Source: an uncultured Alistipes sp. (GTDB lineage: Bacteria > Bacteroidota > Bacteroidia > Bacteroidales > Rikenellaceae). From it: a DNA stretch of 33,965 nt. Each line of letters begins with the position of its first letter. Positions within the stretch are counted from its first letter, which is position 1. This document shows, piece after piece, positions 24,596 through 33,678 of this stretch. The position numbers and the translations under genes are program-made. The stretch is taken from the NCBI GenBank assembly GCA_949286165.1, contig CASDZK010000017.1:1-33965 (forward strand). Reading direction: 5' to 3'. Under the pieces are notes generated by a model that saw nothing but the letters and a program-made list of their open reading frames with translations, ran no database searches and was not told the origin of the DNA.

Positions 24596-27406
24596 CTATG
24601 CCTTGCGTTTGATTTCCACGGTTTCGTACCCTTCGATAATATCGCCGACCTTAACGTCGTTGTAATTTTCGATATTCAAACCGCACTCCATACCGGAAAC
24701 CACCTCTTTCACATCGTCTTTGTAACGTTTGAGCGAACCTAATTTCCCGGTATAAATCACGATACCGTCGCGAATGATGCGGATGGAGGTGTTGCGCGTG
24801 ATCTTGCCTTCACGGACCAGACAACCGGCCACCGTGCCCACCTTCGATATTTTGAAAGTTTCCATGACTTCCACGGAACATACGATCTCTTCTTTATATT
24901 CCGGCGCCAGCATGCCTACGATCGCGTCCTTGATATCGTTAATCGCATCGTAAATAATGGAATACAGGCGGATTTCAATCTCTTCCTTCTCGGCCAGTTT
25001 GCGGGCGCTGGCGGACGGGCGGACCTGGAACCCGATAATGACGGCATTGGACGCGGCCGCGAGCAACACGTCCGATTCGGAAATTTGTCCTACCGCCTTA
25101 TGGATCACATTGACCTGCACTTCTTCTTTCGATTCCTTAATCAACGAATCGGTCAAAGCTTCCACCGAACCGTCCACGTCGCCTTTTACGATAATGTTCA
25201 ACTCCTGGAAATTACCGATAGCGATACGGCGTCCGATTTCATCGAGCGTAATGTGTTTCTGCGTCTTCAATCCCTGCATGCGCTGCAACTGTTCGCGCTT
25301 GTTGGCAATATCGCGCGCCTGCTTGTCGTCTTCCATGACATGGAAAGTATCGCCCGCCTGCGGAGCCCCGTTCAATCCCAACACCAGTACCGGCGTAGCG
25401 GGAGGAGCTTCCGTAATGCGCTTGCCCCGTTCGTTGAACATTGCCTTGACACGACCGGTATAAATGCCGGAAAGCAAGACGTCGCCGACCCGCAACGTTC
25501 CGGCCTGCACCAATACGGTAGCCACATAGCCGCGTCCCTTGTCGAGCGAAGACTCGATGACGGTTCCGGAAGCCTTTTTATTCGGATTGGCTTTCAGGTC
25601 GAGCAATTCCGCCTCCAACAATACCTTTTCGAGCAAAGCGTCCACATTGATCCCTTTTTTAGCCGATATTTCCTGGCACTGGTACTTGCCGCCCCAATCT
25701 TCGACCAGATAATTCATGGCCGCCAACTGTTCCTTGATTTTTTCGGGATTGGCGCCCGGCTTATCGATCTTGTTGATGGCGAACACGATGGGAACGCCTG
25801 CGGCAGAAGCATGATTGATGGCTTCCACGGTCTGAGGCATCACGCTGTCGTCGGCAGCGACAATGATGATCGCCACGTCGGTCACGCTGGCACCCCGGGC
25901 ACGCATGGCTGTAAAGGCTTCATGCCCCGGCGTGTCGAGAAAAGTAATCCGCCGGCCGTCTTCCATTTTTACGCTGTAAGCCCCGATATGCTGGGTAATC
26001 CCTCCGGCTTCGCCGGCAATCACGTTGGATTTGCGAATGAAGTCGAGCAATGAAGTTTTCCCGTGGTCCACATGTCCCATGACAGTCACGATAGGCGGAC
26101 GGGGCAACAGATCTTCAGGCGCGTCGGCATCGTCGGCAATAGCTTCCTGAATATCCACGGTAACGAATTCCACCTTATGCCCGAACTCTTCGGCCACGAT
26201 GACCAACGCCTCAGCATCCAAACGCTGGTTGATGGAAACCATCAATCCCAGATTCATGCAGGCGGTAATTATCTCGGTAACGGGCACTTCCATCATCTTG
26301 GCCAAATCGCTTACCGTCACGAACTCCGTGACCTTGATGACGTTCTTTTCCATTTCCTGCCGTTCCATCTCCTCGTTCATCCGGGCGGACGCGGCTTCAC
26401 GCTTGTCTTTGCGGTACTTGGAACTTTTGGTCTTATTTCCTTTGGAAGTCAGGCGGGCCAACGTGTCCTTGATCTGTTTCTGCACGTCTTCGTCGCTGAT
26501 TTCCTGTTTTACCACAGGTTTCGGTTTGGCATGTTTGTTCTTTTTGCCGCCGCCCGCTGCATTCTGGCCGGCAGGATGGCGGGAATCGGCCGGCCGGCTC
26601 CCGCCTCCCGCAGCCGGTTTCTGCGGACGGGCGGAAGTCCCCGTACTGTTTTTCGGATCGTTCGGATCAACTTTGGTCTCTTTCCGAATCCGTTTCCTTT
26701 TGTTTTTTTGGCCTTTGGCCGTATCGGTCCGCTTTTTCTCGAAAGATTCCAAATCGATCTTTCCCACGATTTTCGGACCCGACAATTTTTCAGGTTCTTT
26801 CAACCGGAACAAGTCATCCCGGTTTTCCGCCTGACGCTCGTCGAAAGTCTTGCTCAAATCGGTCGGTTCAGCAACTGCAGGCTTGGGAACCTCCTGCTTT
26901 TTTACCGGTTGTTCAACAACCGTTGAAACCTCCGGTTGTTTAACCTCTGCTTTGACTTCCGGTACGGCAGGCCGGGCAACGGCAGGTTCCGCTTCCGGTT
27001 TTGCCGCCGGTTTCGGCTTCATGGCCGCATCCAAATCAATTTTTCCTACGATTGTAGGAGCTTTCAAATGGGGATAATCGCTTTTATCGATAATATTGCT
27101 CTTAACGACCACCTCTTTGACAAAAGTGTCTTGGGTGGCGTTTTCTTTCTCCTGTTCCTTGTGAATATCGCTCAACGATACCGTTTCGTTTTTCGTAATA
27201 ATTTTTTCCCGAATATTGACTTTTTCAATGGTTTTACCCTTTCCGAACTCCCGCATAATCATTTCCTGTGCATCTGGCTCGATAATCGTGTTGGGACCGT
27301 GTTCCACGGTAACCCCCTTCGTTCGCAGGAAGTCGATAAGCGTAGCCTGCCCGACATTCAGTTGTCGGGCCAATCCGTTCAATCTTATCTTCTTTTCATT
27401 CGCCAT
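24596..27406 (-). CDS. infB: Translation initiation factor IF-2
   Basis: IF-2 is the GTPase that brings formyl-Met-tRNA to the 30S subunit. The 936-residue protein begins [20 protein letters not shown], the conserved IF-2 N-terminal motif. A long, low-complexity linker follows (Ala/Pro/Lys/Glu-rich, about 90-340), as is typical of Bacteroidota IF-2. The G domain has [37 protein letters not shown] and [12 protein letters not shown]. The C-terminal domains bind fMet-tRNA. The open frame extends 45 codons further upstream, but that part shows no homology and would reach into the nusA coding end; the start at 27406 fits the family. It is the last gene of rimP-nusA-infB, 94 bases after nusA, and is followed by two hairpins. 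Confidence 0.97.
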   Translation of the reverse strand: MANEKKIRLNGLARQLNVGQATLIDFLRTKGVTVEHGPNTIIEPDAQEMIMREFGKGKTIEKVNIREKIITKNETVSLSDIHKEQEKENATQDTFVKEVVVKSNIIDKSDYPHLKAPTIVGKIDLDAAMKPKPAAKPEAEPAVARPAVPEVKAEVKQPEVSTVVEQPVKKQEVPKPAVAEPTDLSKTFDERQAENRDDLFRLKEPEKLSGPKIVGKIDLESFEKKRTDTAKGQKNKRKRIRKETKVDPNDPKNSTGTSARPQKPAAGGGSRPADSRHPAGQNAAGGGKKNKHAKPKPVVKQEISDEDVQKQIKDTLARLTSKGNKTKSSKYRKDKREAASARMNEEMERQEMEKNVIKVTEFVTVSDLAKMMEVPVTEIITACMNLGLMVSINQRLDAEALVIVAEEFGHKVEFVTVDIQEAIADDADAPEDLLPRPPIVTVMGHVDHGKTSLLDFIRKSNVIAGEAGGITQHIGAYSVKMEDGRRITFLDTPGHEAFTAMRARGASVTDVAIIIVAADDSVMPQTVEAINHASAAGVPIVFAINKIDKPGANPEKIKEQLAAMNYLVEDWGGKYQCQEISAKKGINVDALLEKVLLEAELLDLKANPNKKASGTVIESSLDKGRGYVATVLVQAGTLRVGDVLLSGIYTGRVKAMFNERGKRITEAPPATPVLVLGLNGAPQAGDTFHVMEDDKQARDIANKREQLQRMQGLKTQKHITLDEIGRRIAIGNFQELNIIVKGDVDGSVEALTDSLIKESKEEVQVNVIHKAVGQISESDVLLAAASNAVIIGFQVRPSASARKLAEKEEIEIRLYSIIYDAINDIKDAIVGMLAPEYKEEIVCSVEVMETFKISKVGTVAGCLVREGKITRNTSIRIIRDGIVIYTGKLGSLKRYKDDVKEVVSGMECGLNIENYNDVKVGDIIEGYETVEIKRKA

Positions 27407-27500
27407 ATTGTACCTTTTCGTTTTCTCGGCAAGTTTAATGTAAAAATAGTAATAATTTATATGATCATAAAATCGTCCCCCATTCAAAGAGCAGGAAAGA

Positions 27501-28736
27501 TTATTCGAACTCGGCACGCAGAATATCCATGACCTCTGCAATGGTCTCTTCTTCCAGATCGGTTCGTTCCGCCAAATCTTCCACGCTGTATTTCAACACG
27601 CTTTTAGCCGTGTCGCATCCGATTTTATTGAGCTGCTCGATAATCCACGGTTCTATTTCGTCGGTAAACTCTTTCAGGTCCACGTCGTCCTCTTCCTCTT
27701 CGGTATCGCGATATACGTCGATGTTGTAACCGGTAAGCATGGAAGCCAGCTTGATATTGAGGCCGCCTTTGCCGATAGCCAAAGAGACTTCGCTGGGCTT
27801 CAGATGCACTTCAGCGCTCTTCGTCTCGTCGTCGATATCGATCGACGATATTTTGGCCGGACTGAGAGCTCGTTGGATAAAGAGGGAGATATTCGTGGTA
27901 TAATTGACGACATCGATGTTTTCATTCCGCAACTCACGGACGATGGAATAAATGCGGGAACCTTTCACTCCCACGCAGGCGCCTACCGGATCGACCCGTT
28001 CGTCATAGGATTCCACCGCCACTTTTGCGCGTTCTCCCGGAATGCGGACGATTTTCTTGATCGTAATCAAGCCGTCGTAAATTTCCGGCACTTCCATTTC
28101 GAACAAACGTTGCAGGAATTCGGGAGCCGTACGCGACAAAATGATAACGGGATTGTTGTTGCGCATATCCACCCGATAAACGATGGCCCGAATGGTATCG
28201 CCCTTTCGGAAAAAATCGTTGGGAATCTGTTCGCTGCGGGGCAACACCAATTCGTTTCCTTCGTCATCGAGAACCAGAATCTCCTTTTTCCAGACCTGAT
28301 ACACCTCGCCGGTAATGATCTCCCCGATACGCTCCTTATATTTGTTGTAAAGATTCGCTTTTTCAAGATCCAAAATGCGCGAAGCCAGATTCTGGCGCAA
28401 CGACAATACGGACCGGCGACCGAAAGAGCTGAGTTTGATCTCTTCCGCCACATCCTCTCCCACTTCATAAGTAGGATCGATTTTCTTCGCCTCGGAAAGA
28501 GGAATTTCCGCATTCGGATCCTTGAATTCGCTGTCTTCGACAACCAAACGGTTGCGCCAGATTTCGAAATCGCCTTTGTCCAGATTGATGATGATGTCGA
28601 AATTTTCATCCGTTTCGTAAGTCTTTATCAGCATATTCCGGAACACATCCTCCAATACGCTTACCATCGTCGCCTTATCAATGTTCTTGAGCTCCTTGAA
28701 CTCGGCGAATGTATTAATCAGATTCAAATTATCCAT
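27501..28736 (-). CDS. nusA: Transcription termination/antitermination factor NusA
   Basis: NusA binds RNA polymerase and nascent RNA and adjusts pausing, termination and antitermination. The 411-residue protein has the N-terminal polymerase-binding domain (about 1-130), an S1 domain (about 132-205, [15 protein letters not shown]) and two KH domains (about 205-345, with [18 protein letters not shown] and [18 protein letters not shown]). A short acidic and helical C-terminal tail follows. It lacks long acidic repeat domains, as is usual in this phylum. It lies 36 bases after rimP and 94 bases before infB. Confidence 0.96.
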   Translation of the reverse strand: MDNLNLINTFAEFKELKNIDKATMVSVLEDVFRNMLIKTYETDENFDIIINLDKGDFEIWRNRLVVEDSEFKDPNAEIPLSEAKKIDPTYEVGEDVAEEIKLSSFGRRSVLSLRQNLASRILDLEKANLYNKYKERIGEIITGEVYQVWKKEILVLDDEGNELVLPRSEQIPNDFFRKGDTIRAIVYRVDMRNNNPVIILSRTAPEFLQRLFEMEVPEIYDGLITIKKIVRIPGERAKVAVESYDERVDPVGACVGVKGSRIYSIVRELRNENIDVVNYTTNISLFIQRALSPAKISSIDIDDETKSAEVHLKPSEVSLAIGKGGLNIKLASMLTGYNIDVYRDTEEEEDDVDLKEFTDEIEPWIIEQLNKIGCDTAKSVLKYSVEDLAERTDLEEETIAEVMDILRAEFE

Positions 28737-28772
28737 ATATGTAACTTAAACTGTTATTTTTTCTCGTATAAA

Positions 28773-29240
28773 TCAAAACCGAATGACTAACCGTACGGTC
28801 TTTACCTCCTCGCGTTTTACGGTTTCGGTAAACTCCCGCCACACTTTTTTCTTCTTTCCGGGCTCTTGTTCCACCTTTTTCCGGTAAGTCAGCAAAAACT
28901 GCTTGTCGGTAGGCGCCGTCATGACCCCCTGAAGTTTCCGCCCGTCTTTCAATACCGCTTCCACTTCCTTGTTTTCATGCTTGAGATACTGGGCCGTCAG
29001 TTTCAACGGATCGCCAATCCCCGCCGAAGACACCGTCAACTCATAATCCTCTTCATCGCGATTCAAACGAGCCTCTATGGCCCTGCTGATTTCCACGCAC
29101 CGATCGATATCCACCCCCTGCATGCCGTCGATAACCACTTCTATAACATTATCGGCCGAACATTTCACGTCCACCAGGAAAAGCGGTTTATCTTTCAATG
29201 CCTCTTCCGCAATGGAGGTCAATAACGTTTTGGAGATCAT
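28773..29240 (-). CDS. rimP: Ribosome maturation factor RimP
   Basis: RimP helps assemble the 30S ribosomal subunit. The 155-residue protein has the two-part RimP fold: an N-terminal domain with VDVKCSADNVIEVVIDG, then GVDIDRCVEISRAIEARL and YELTVSSAGIGDPL (the family SSPG-type motif, here SSAG). The C-terminal SH3-like domain follows (GRKLQGVMTAPTDKQFLLTY). It is the first gene of the rimP-nusA-infB operon, the conserved order. A leader hairpin resembling a terminator stands between its promoter and start codon. Confidence 0.95.
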   Translation of the reverse strand: MISKTLLTSIAEEALKDKPLFLVDVKCSADNVIEVVIDGMQGVDIDRCVEISRAIEARLNRDEEDYELTVSSAGIGDPLKLTAQYLKHENKEVEAVLKDGRKLQGVMTAPTDKQFLLTYRKKVEQEPGKKKKVWREFTETVKREEVKTVRLVIRF

Positions 29241-29270
29241 AAATTTCTACAATTTTCATTTGACTTCGGA

Positions 29271-29297
29271 TATAAAAAGAGGGGACAAAGCCCCCTC
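29271..29297 (-). promoter_or_regulatory. Terminator-like hairpin in the rimP leader (possible attenuator)
   Basis: On the minus strand GAGGGGG, a 6-base loop, CCCCTC and then TTTTTATA form an intrinsic-terminator shape. It lies between the predicted transcription start (about 29307) and the rimP start codon (29240). It could end part of the transcripts early and so regulate the operon. Confidence 0.5.
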
Positions 29298-29313
29298 ACA
29301 CCCTCGAACGTCA

Positions 29314-29344
29314 CAAAAGTAGTGTTTTTTATCGGAAAAGCAAA
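29314..29344 (-). promoter_or_regulatory. Promoter of rimP-nusA-infB
   Basis: On the minus strand TTTG (29344-29341), 19 bases and TACTTTTG (29321-29314) match the Bacteroidota consensus perfectly. Transcription should start near 29307. The -33 element overlaps the T tail of the lpxA terminator. Confidence 0.75.
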
Positions 29345-29395
29345 AAAATAAAAAAATAAAATCGCTTTCCCCGACTGAAAGGGGAAAAGCGATTT
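29342..29395 (-). terminator. Terminator of lpxC/fabZ-lpxA
   Basis: A stem of about 14 bp with one bulged base (29381-29395 with 29359-29372) has an 8-base loop. It is followed on the minus strand by a long T-rich tail down to 29342. It lies 34 bases past the lpxA stop. Confidence 0.85.
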
Positions 29396-29428
29396 CACTC
29401 CAGTTCCTGTTCCGAACCGTCACAACTT

Positions 29429-30232
29429 TTATTCGGACTCGTCGTCCCGTTTTGCCGGATTGTAAGGCTTAATGACTCCGCGCTTGGAAGTCCGTACAAA
29501 ATCGACGATCAAATCCCGCTCTTTCGTAGCCGGCAGACTCTCCATAATTTCGTCGCAAGCCGTAGAATAATTCTTGCCGCTCTGGAACAGAATACGGAAA
29601 ATATCCTGAATCTGCCCGATTTGTTCAGGAGAAAAATTCCTCCGCCGCAAACCTATGAAATTAGCCCCGATAAACGAAACAGGCAAATGGCCGGCCTTGG
29701 CATAAGGCGGGACGTCCTTGCTGACCAACGAACCGCCGCTGGTCATGGCATGCTCGCCGATACGCACGAACTGATGAACGGCCGTATGTCCGCCCAAAAT
29801 AGCCCAATCGCCGACTTCCACTTCGCCGGCGATAGAGACGTTATTGACCAGAATGGCATGATCGCCGACCACGCAATCGTGAGCCACATGCGCATAAGCC
29901 ATAATCAGACAATGGCTGCCCACAACGGTTTTTCCTTTCGCCGCCGAACCGCGGTTTACCGTAGCGCATTCGCGAATCGTAGTATAATCGCCGATTTCGG
30001 CCGTGGTATATTCTCCTTTAAATTTCAAATCCTGAGGAATACCGGCGACTACGGCGCCGGAATGTACCCGGCAACCCGCACCGAGACGGGCCCCGTCGAG
30101 AATAACGGCATGGGGGGCAATGTAAGATCCCGCTCCGATGACCACATCCCCGGCGATATACGCAAAAGGTTCCACCGTTACGTTTTCGCCGATCTTCGCA
30201 TCGGGATGCACATATGCCAAATTATGAATCAT
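29429..30232 (-). CDS. lpxA: UDP-N-acetylglucosamine acyltransferase
   Basis: LpxA adds the first acyl chain to UDP-GlcNAc, the opening step of lipid A synthesis in the cytoplasm. The 267-residue protein is made of hexapeptide repeats of the left-handed beta-helix type (for example VTVEPFAYIAGDVVIGAGS and VVGDHAILVNNVSIAGEVEVGDWAILGG). The catalytic histidine lies in AYAHVAHDC (His118). A helical C-terminal part ends the protein. Length and motifs are normal. It follows lpxC-fabZ with a 19-base gap, so the two are cotranscribed, and it ends before a strong terminator. Confidence 0.97.
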   Translation of the reverse strand: MIHNLAYVHPDAKIGENVTVEPFAYIAGDVVIGAGSYIAPHAVILDGARLGAGCRVHSGAVVAGIPQDLKFKGEYTTAEIGDYTTIRECATVNRGSAAKGKTVVGSHCLIMAYAHVAHDCVVGDHAILVNNVSIAGEVEVGDWAILGGHTAVHQFVRIGEHAMTSGGSLVSKDVPPYAKAGHLPVSFIGANFIGLRRRNFSPEQIGQIQDIFRILFQSGKNYSTACDEIMESLPATKERDLIVDFVRTSKRGVIKPYNPAKRDDESE

Positions 30233-30251
30233 AATTTTTAAGTTTTATCGG

Positions 30252-31643
30252 TTAGTTTTTTGATATACGGGCCATCAGCATAGCTTCGGAGACCAAAGTA
30301 TCGCCCACATAAGCTTTCCCGTTCATAATGACGATTCCCCTGCGGATAGGTTCGAGCAATGTCAACACGAACATCAACGTATCGCCGGGGACCACTTTTT
30401 TCTTGAAACGCACGCCGTCGATTTTCAGAAAATAGGTTGAATAATTCTCGGGATCGGGTACCGAACTCAAGGCCAGAATACCTCCGCACTGGGCCATCGC
30501 CTCTACCTGCAACACGCCGGGCATAACCGGTTCTCCGGGAAAATGTCCGACGAAAAACGGTTCGTTCATCGACACGTTTTTTATGCCGACCACCCGCTTC
30601 TCATCCAAATGGATGATCTTGTCCACCAACAGAAAAGGGGGACGGTGGGGAAGCAGTTTCTTGATTTGATTGATGTCGTACACCGGAACGGCGTTGGGAT
30701 CGTATTTGAAAGCCGGTTTTTCGGCATTGACGCGAATTTGCCTGCGAATGAGCTTGGCGGTTTCCGTATTGGCGTAATGACCGGGGCGGACGGCGAAAAC
30801 TTTTCCTTTGATCCGTCGGCCCACCAGGGCCAAATCCCCGATCAAGTCCAACATTTTATGACGGGCGATCTCGTTTTCGAAACGCAATTCGAGGTTATTC
30901 AGATACCCCCGTTTATCCACCTTCAGGTTTTCCTTGTTGAAAATCTTGGAAAGTTTTTCGATCTGTTCCTGAGGCAGCGTCTTCTCCACGATAACGATCG
31001 CGTTGTCCAAATCGCCGCCTTTAATCAAATTATGATCGATCAGCGGCTGCAACTCGTGCAAAAACACAAAAGTTCGGCAGGGAGCGATATTATTGACGAT
31101 ATCTTCCCTGGAATTGACCATGGCGTATTGTCGGCCGACCACACGGGAATCGAAATCGACATTGACATTGGCGGAAAAAGTCTCGTCGGGATATACCGTG
31201 ATTTCCACCCCTTTTTCCGGAACGGAAAAAACGATTTTATCGGTTATTTCATAATAGATACGCTCTGCGGACTGTTCTACCACTCCCGTTTTGGAAAAAG
31301 CCGTCACGTACTCATAAGCGGAACCGTCCAAAATCGGCACTTCAGGCGCATCAACCGTAATCAGGGCATTATCGATATCGCAGCCGTACAAAGCGGCCAT
31401 CAGATGTTCTATGGTGGAAACCCGCGCTTCTTTCCGGGCGATGGTGGTTCCCCGCGAGGTGTCCACCACATTTTCCGCCAGGGCCTCTATCTCCGGCTCT
31501 CCCTCCAGATCGATGCGCCGGAATTTGATGCCGTGATCTTCCGGAGCCGGATGCACCGTAAGGTTCACGGTCAATCCCGTGTGCAACCCCTTACCTCGGA
31601 AAGAAACCGGTTTGGCTATGGTTTTTTGCTTTTCGGATATCAT
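30252..31643 (-). CDS. lpxC-fabZ: Fused LpxC deacetylase and FabZ dehydratase
   Basis: Two enzymes are joined in 463 residues. The first part (about 1-310) is UDP-3-O-acyl-GlcNAc deacetylase: zinc and active-site residues are in VSTIEHLMAALYG (Glu79, His80), RHKMLDLIGDLALVG (His262, Asp266) and PGHYANT (His289). The second part (about 320-463) is 3-hydroxyacyl-ACP dehydratase FabZ, with LLPHRPPFLLVDKI, the catalytic HFPGEPVMPGVLQVEAMAQ (His367, Glu381) and a hot-dog fold end. LpxC commits to lipid A synthesis, whereas FabZ serves fatty-acid elongation, and both use 3-hydroxyacyl-ACP as a shared node. This fusion is a known feature of Bacteroidota. lpxD, often just upstream, is not in this window; an esterase gene is there instead. 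Confidence 0.97.
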   Translation of the reverse strand: MISEKQKTIAKPVSFRGKGLHTGLTVNLTVHPAPEDHGIKFRRIDLEGEPEIEALAENVVDTSRGTTIARKEARVSTIEHLMAALYGCDIDNALITVDAPEVPILDGSAYEYVTAFSKTGVVEQSAERIYYEITDKIVFSVPEKGVEITVYPDETFSANVNVDFDSRVVGRQYAMVNSREDIVNNIAPCRTFVFLHELQPLIDHNLIKGGDLDNAIVIVEKTLPQEQIEKLSKIFNKENLKVDKRGYLNNLELRFENEIARHKMLDLIGDLALVGRRIKGKVFAVRPGHYANTETAKLIRRQIRVNAEKPAFKYDPNAVPVYDINQIKKLLPHRPPFLLVDKIIHLDEKRVVGIKNVSMNEPFFVGHFPGEPVMPGVLQVEAMAQCGGILALSSVPDPENYSTYFLKIDGVRFKKKVVPGDTLMFVLTLLEPIRRGIVIMNGKAYVGDTLVSEAMLMARISKN

Positions 31644-31663
31644 TATGTTTTTATATTTACGCG

Positions 31664-31694
31664 CAAAGGTACTATTTTTATACTATCCGGCAAA
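31664..31694 (-). promoter_or_regulatory. Promoter of lpxC-fabZ/lpxA
   Basis: On the minus strand TTTG (31694-31691), 19 bases and TACCTTTG (31671-31664) match the Bacteroidota consensus. Transcription should start near 31658, giving a leader of about 15 bases. Confidence 0.75.
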
Positions 31695-31704
31695 ATTATC
31701 CCCG

Positions 31705-33114
31705 CTATTCTTGCGAAACCTCCGTCCGGGACGGCAAAAGCGGAAGTCCCGCACTGTTGAAAAGATTACCAACGGAAGCCGCATCGAAACAATACTCGAC
31801 CTGCAAGGGTACGACGGAATAGTTCGACGACCAAACGATCCATTTATCTCCCTCCTGTCTGCAACAATCGGGTACGATACGGACATTGCCCCGAACAAAT
31901 TTCAGGCCCGACGGCGCAACGCCCTTCATGCGCATCCCCTCGTACACGTTTTCAAAGGTCAGCTCCACCCGTCCTTTTCCCAAATCGCGGGCCGATACGA
32001 TCCGGGGGTAACGGCAGGCGATCCCGGTTTTTCCGTAAGTTTCGTGCAAAGCCAGTTCCGCCAGCCGGCGGCCTACGTCCGTTTTGTTGGCCGGGTGGAT
32101 GTTATGGACGTCCGCCACTAAATCGGAAACGGAAACCATGCCGGTTCCGGGCGTGCGAAGCGTCAGGAACTGCTGTTCGCGCAAGCCGGCGGCACAAGCG
32201 TCGTCGTAGCCCGAGAAGGGAGCGATCTGAACGAAATAAAAAGGCAGGTCGGCCCCGAACCCTTCCCGCCAGGAACGGATCAAAGTGTCCATCAGCTCGG
32301 AATAACTCCGGTAATGGGGAACATTCGTTTCTCCCTGATACCAGATAACGCCGGCAAAACGGTAACGGAGCAACGGATAGATCATGGAGTTGTAACAGGC
32401 TCCGGGCTTAACCGGCCAGCCGGAAGCCGTATAATGCAACCCGTGTTCTTTCAAAAAAGCGTTTTCCATAATTTTCCGCCGGGGCGTCCATACCTCGGCC
32501 GGCGTTCCTCCCCAGGCGGAAACCACGATTCCCACGGGTACGCCGAGCCGCTGCTGCAAAGTGCGGGCGAAAAAATAGGCCACGGCGCTGCTGCGGCGCA
32601 TGACATCGGGCGTGCAGACCTCCCAGGAACCGAACAGGTGGTCCTGCGGCGTAGCAGAAGCTATGCGGGACACCGTAAAAATCGAAATCTCCGGATGGTC
32701 GGCGGCGGGAATCTCCGTTTCCGCATGCTGCAAGCCGCCGTAACTGTAACACCATTCCATATTCGACTGGCCACTGCACAGCCAGACTTCTCCCGGCCGG
32801 ACGTCGGAAAATTCGGCCCGTCCGTTACCGATGACCGTCAGCGTAAAAGAACGTCCGTCGTATGCCGGCGTTTTGAGGCGGACTTCGAAAAAGGCGTTGT
32901 TGTCGGAACGGCAGACGACCGTATCGGACGGGTTCCATCCGGCGACGACACGCACCGGCGCATTCGGAGCATTCCATCCCCACACGGTTATCTCGCTGTT
33001 CTGCTGCACGACCATATGGTCGCCGAAAAGCGGCGGCATACGGAGCGATTGAGCGAACGCCCCGACCGTCAGGAACAGGGCGGCTCCCGGTAAAAACAAA
33101 GATTTCAAAAGCAT
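31705..33114 (-). CDS. Sialate O-acetylesterase-like SGNH hydrolase
   Basis: The 469-residue product has a signal peptide (MLLKSLFLPGAALFLTVGAFA) and is probably periplasmic. After an N-terminal beta domain (about 23-105, PPLFGDHMVVQQNSE) comes the catalytic SGNH/SASA domain: WLCSGQSNMEW (Ser116), AWGGTPAEVWTP, VIWYQGETNVPH and the Asp/His motif in HPANKTDVGRRLAE. Such enzymes remove O-acetyl groups from sialic acids or from acetylated plant polysaccharides; the sequence alone does not separate the two. It begins 16 bases after the thioesterase gene and is probably cotranscribed with it, although the two have no evident functional link. Confidence 0.92.
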   Translation of the reverse strand: MLLKSLFLPGAALFLTVGAFAQSLRMPPLFGDHMVVQQNSEITVWGWNAPNAPVRVVAGWNPSDTVVCRSDNNAFFEVRLKTPAYDGRSFTLTVIGNGRAEFSDVRPGEVWLCSGQSNMEWCYSYGGLQHAETEIPAADHPEISIFTVSRIASATPQDHLFGSWEVCTPDVMRRSSAVAYFFARTLQQRLGVPVGIVVSAWGGTPAEVWTPRRKIMENAFLKEHGLHYTASGWPVKPGACYNSMIYPLLRYRFAGVIWYQGETNVPHYRSYSELMDTLIRSWREGFGADLPFYFVQIAPFSGYDDACAAGLREQQFLTLRTPGTGMVSVSDLVADVHNIHPANKTDVGRRLAELALHETYGKTGIACRYPRIVSARDLGKGRVELTFENVYEGMRMKGVAPSGLKFVRGNVRIVPDCCRQEGDKWIVWSSNYSVVPLQVEYCFDAASVGNLFNSAGLPLLPSRTEVSQE

Positions 33115-33130
33115 ATCGTAAAGAATTCAG

Positions 33131-33538
33131 TTATTCGAAATAGGGCCGGACCAGATCGAGCAGTTTTTTCGGCGGACGCACCGCTCTTTTGGTCCGGCTG
33201 TCCATAAAAGCCAGCGTAACGCTGCCGGTCGTGGAGACCTGTCCGTCGGGCAGCAACACTTCGTAATAAAACCGGATTTTTACCCCCGGCATTTCCCGCA
33301 ACGTCGTCCGAATCGTCAATACATCGTCGTAATGGGCCGGAATCCGGTAATCGATGGTCACGTTGAGTACGGGCAACATGACCCCGTCCGCTTCGATTTC
33401 CCGGTTGGAGACTCCCAAAGAACGGATAAATTCGGTACGTGCCACATCGAAATATTCCACATAATGAGAATGGTAAAGAAACCCCATCTGATCCACTTCG
33501 CCGTAACGGACGCGAATTTGCGTAGTATGCGTTATCAT
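33131..33538 (-). CDS. Acyl-CoA thioesterase (YbgC / 4HBT hot-dog family)
   Basis: The 135-residue protein is a single hot-dog domain. The family motif RYGEVDQMGFLYHSHYVEYF carries the catalytic aspartate (Asp16) and is followed by DVARTEFIRSLG. YbgC-type enzymes hydrolyse short- or long-chain acyl-CoA thioesters in the cytoplasm. The residues LPVLNVTIDYRIPAHYDD and VTLAFMDSRTKRAVRPP complete the fold. It is the first gene of a two-gene minus-strand unit and is divergent from the GG-leader peptide gene. Confidence 0.92.
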   Translation of the reverse strand: MITHTTQIRVRYGEVDQMGFLYHSHYVEYFDVARTEFIRSLGVSNREIEADGVMLPVLNVTIDYRIPAHYDDVLTIRTTLREMPGVKIRFYYEVLLPDGQVSTTGSVTLAFMDSRTKRAVRPPKKLLDLVRPYFE

Positions 33539-33594
33539 TCGTATTTTCGCTTTATTTATAACTGTTTAAAAGACATTCAATCGCAATCAAATGG

Positions 33595-33602
33595 CAAATA
33601 TA
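33595..33602 (-). promoter_or_regulatory. -7 box of the thioesterase gene
   Basis: TATATTTG on the minus strand fits TAnnTTTG. It lies 57 bases before the start codon and only 3 bases from the opposing box at 33606-33613. No good -33 element is visible. Confidence 0.4.
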
Positions 33603-33605
33603 AAA

Positions 33606-33613
33606 TATTTTTG
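33606..33613 (+). promoter_or_regulatory. -7 box of the GG-leader peptide gene
   Basis: TATTTTTG fits TAnnTTTG. It would start a leader of about 60 bases that includes an inverted repeat (33620-33626 with 33652-33658). No good -33 element is visible. Confidence 0.4.
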
Positions 33614-33678
33614 AGTTTAGCTTGCATTCTCAATCTTATTTTTTTTTAACTTGCAAGCAACCCCAAAATCATACGGCC

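Noticed and set aside
25085..26926. Long plus-strand frames opposite infB
   Set aside because: They are shadows of the strongly coding minus-strand infB gene, made by codon bias; no domains or start signals.
27407..27541. N-terminal extension of IF-2
   Set aside because: The conserved IF-2 start [14 protein letters not shown] begins at 27406; the extension overlaps the nusA stop region and shows no homology.
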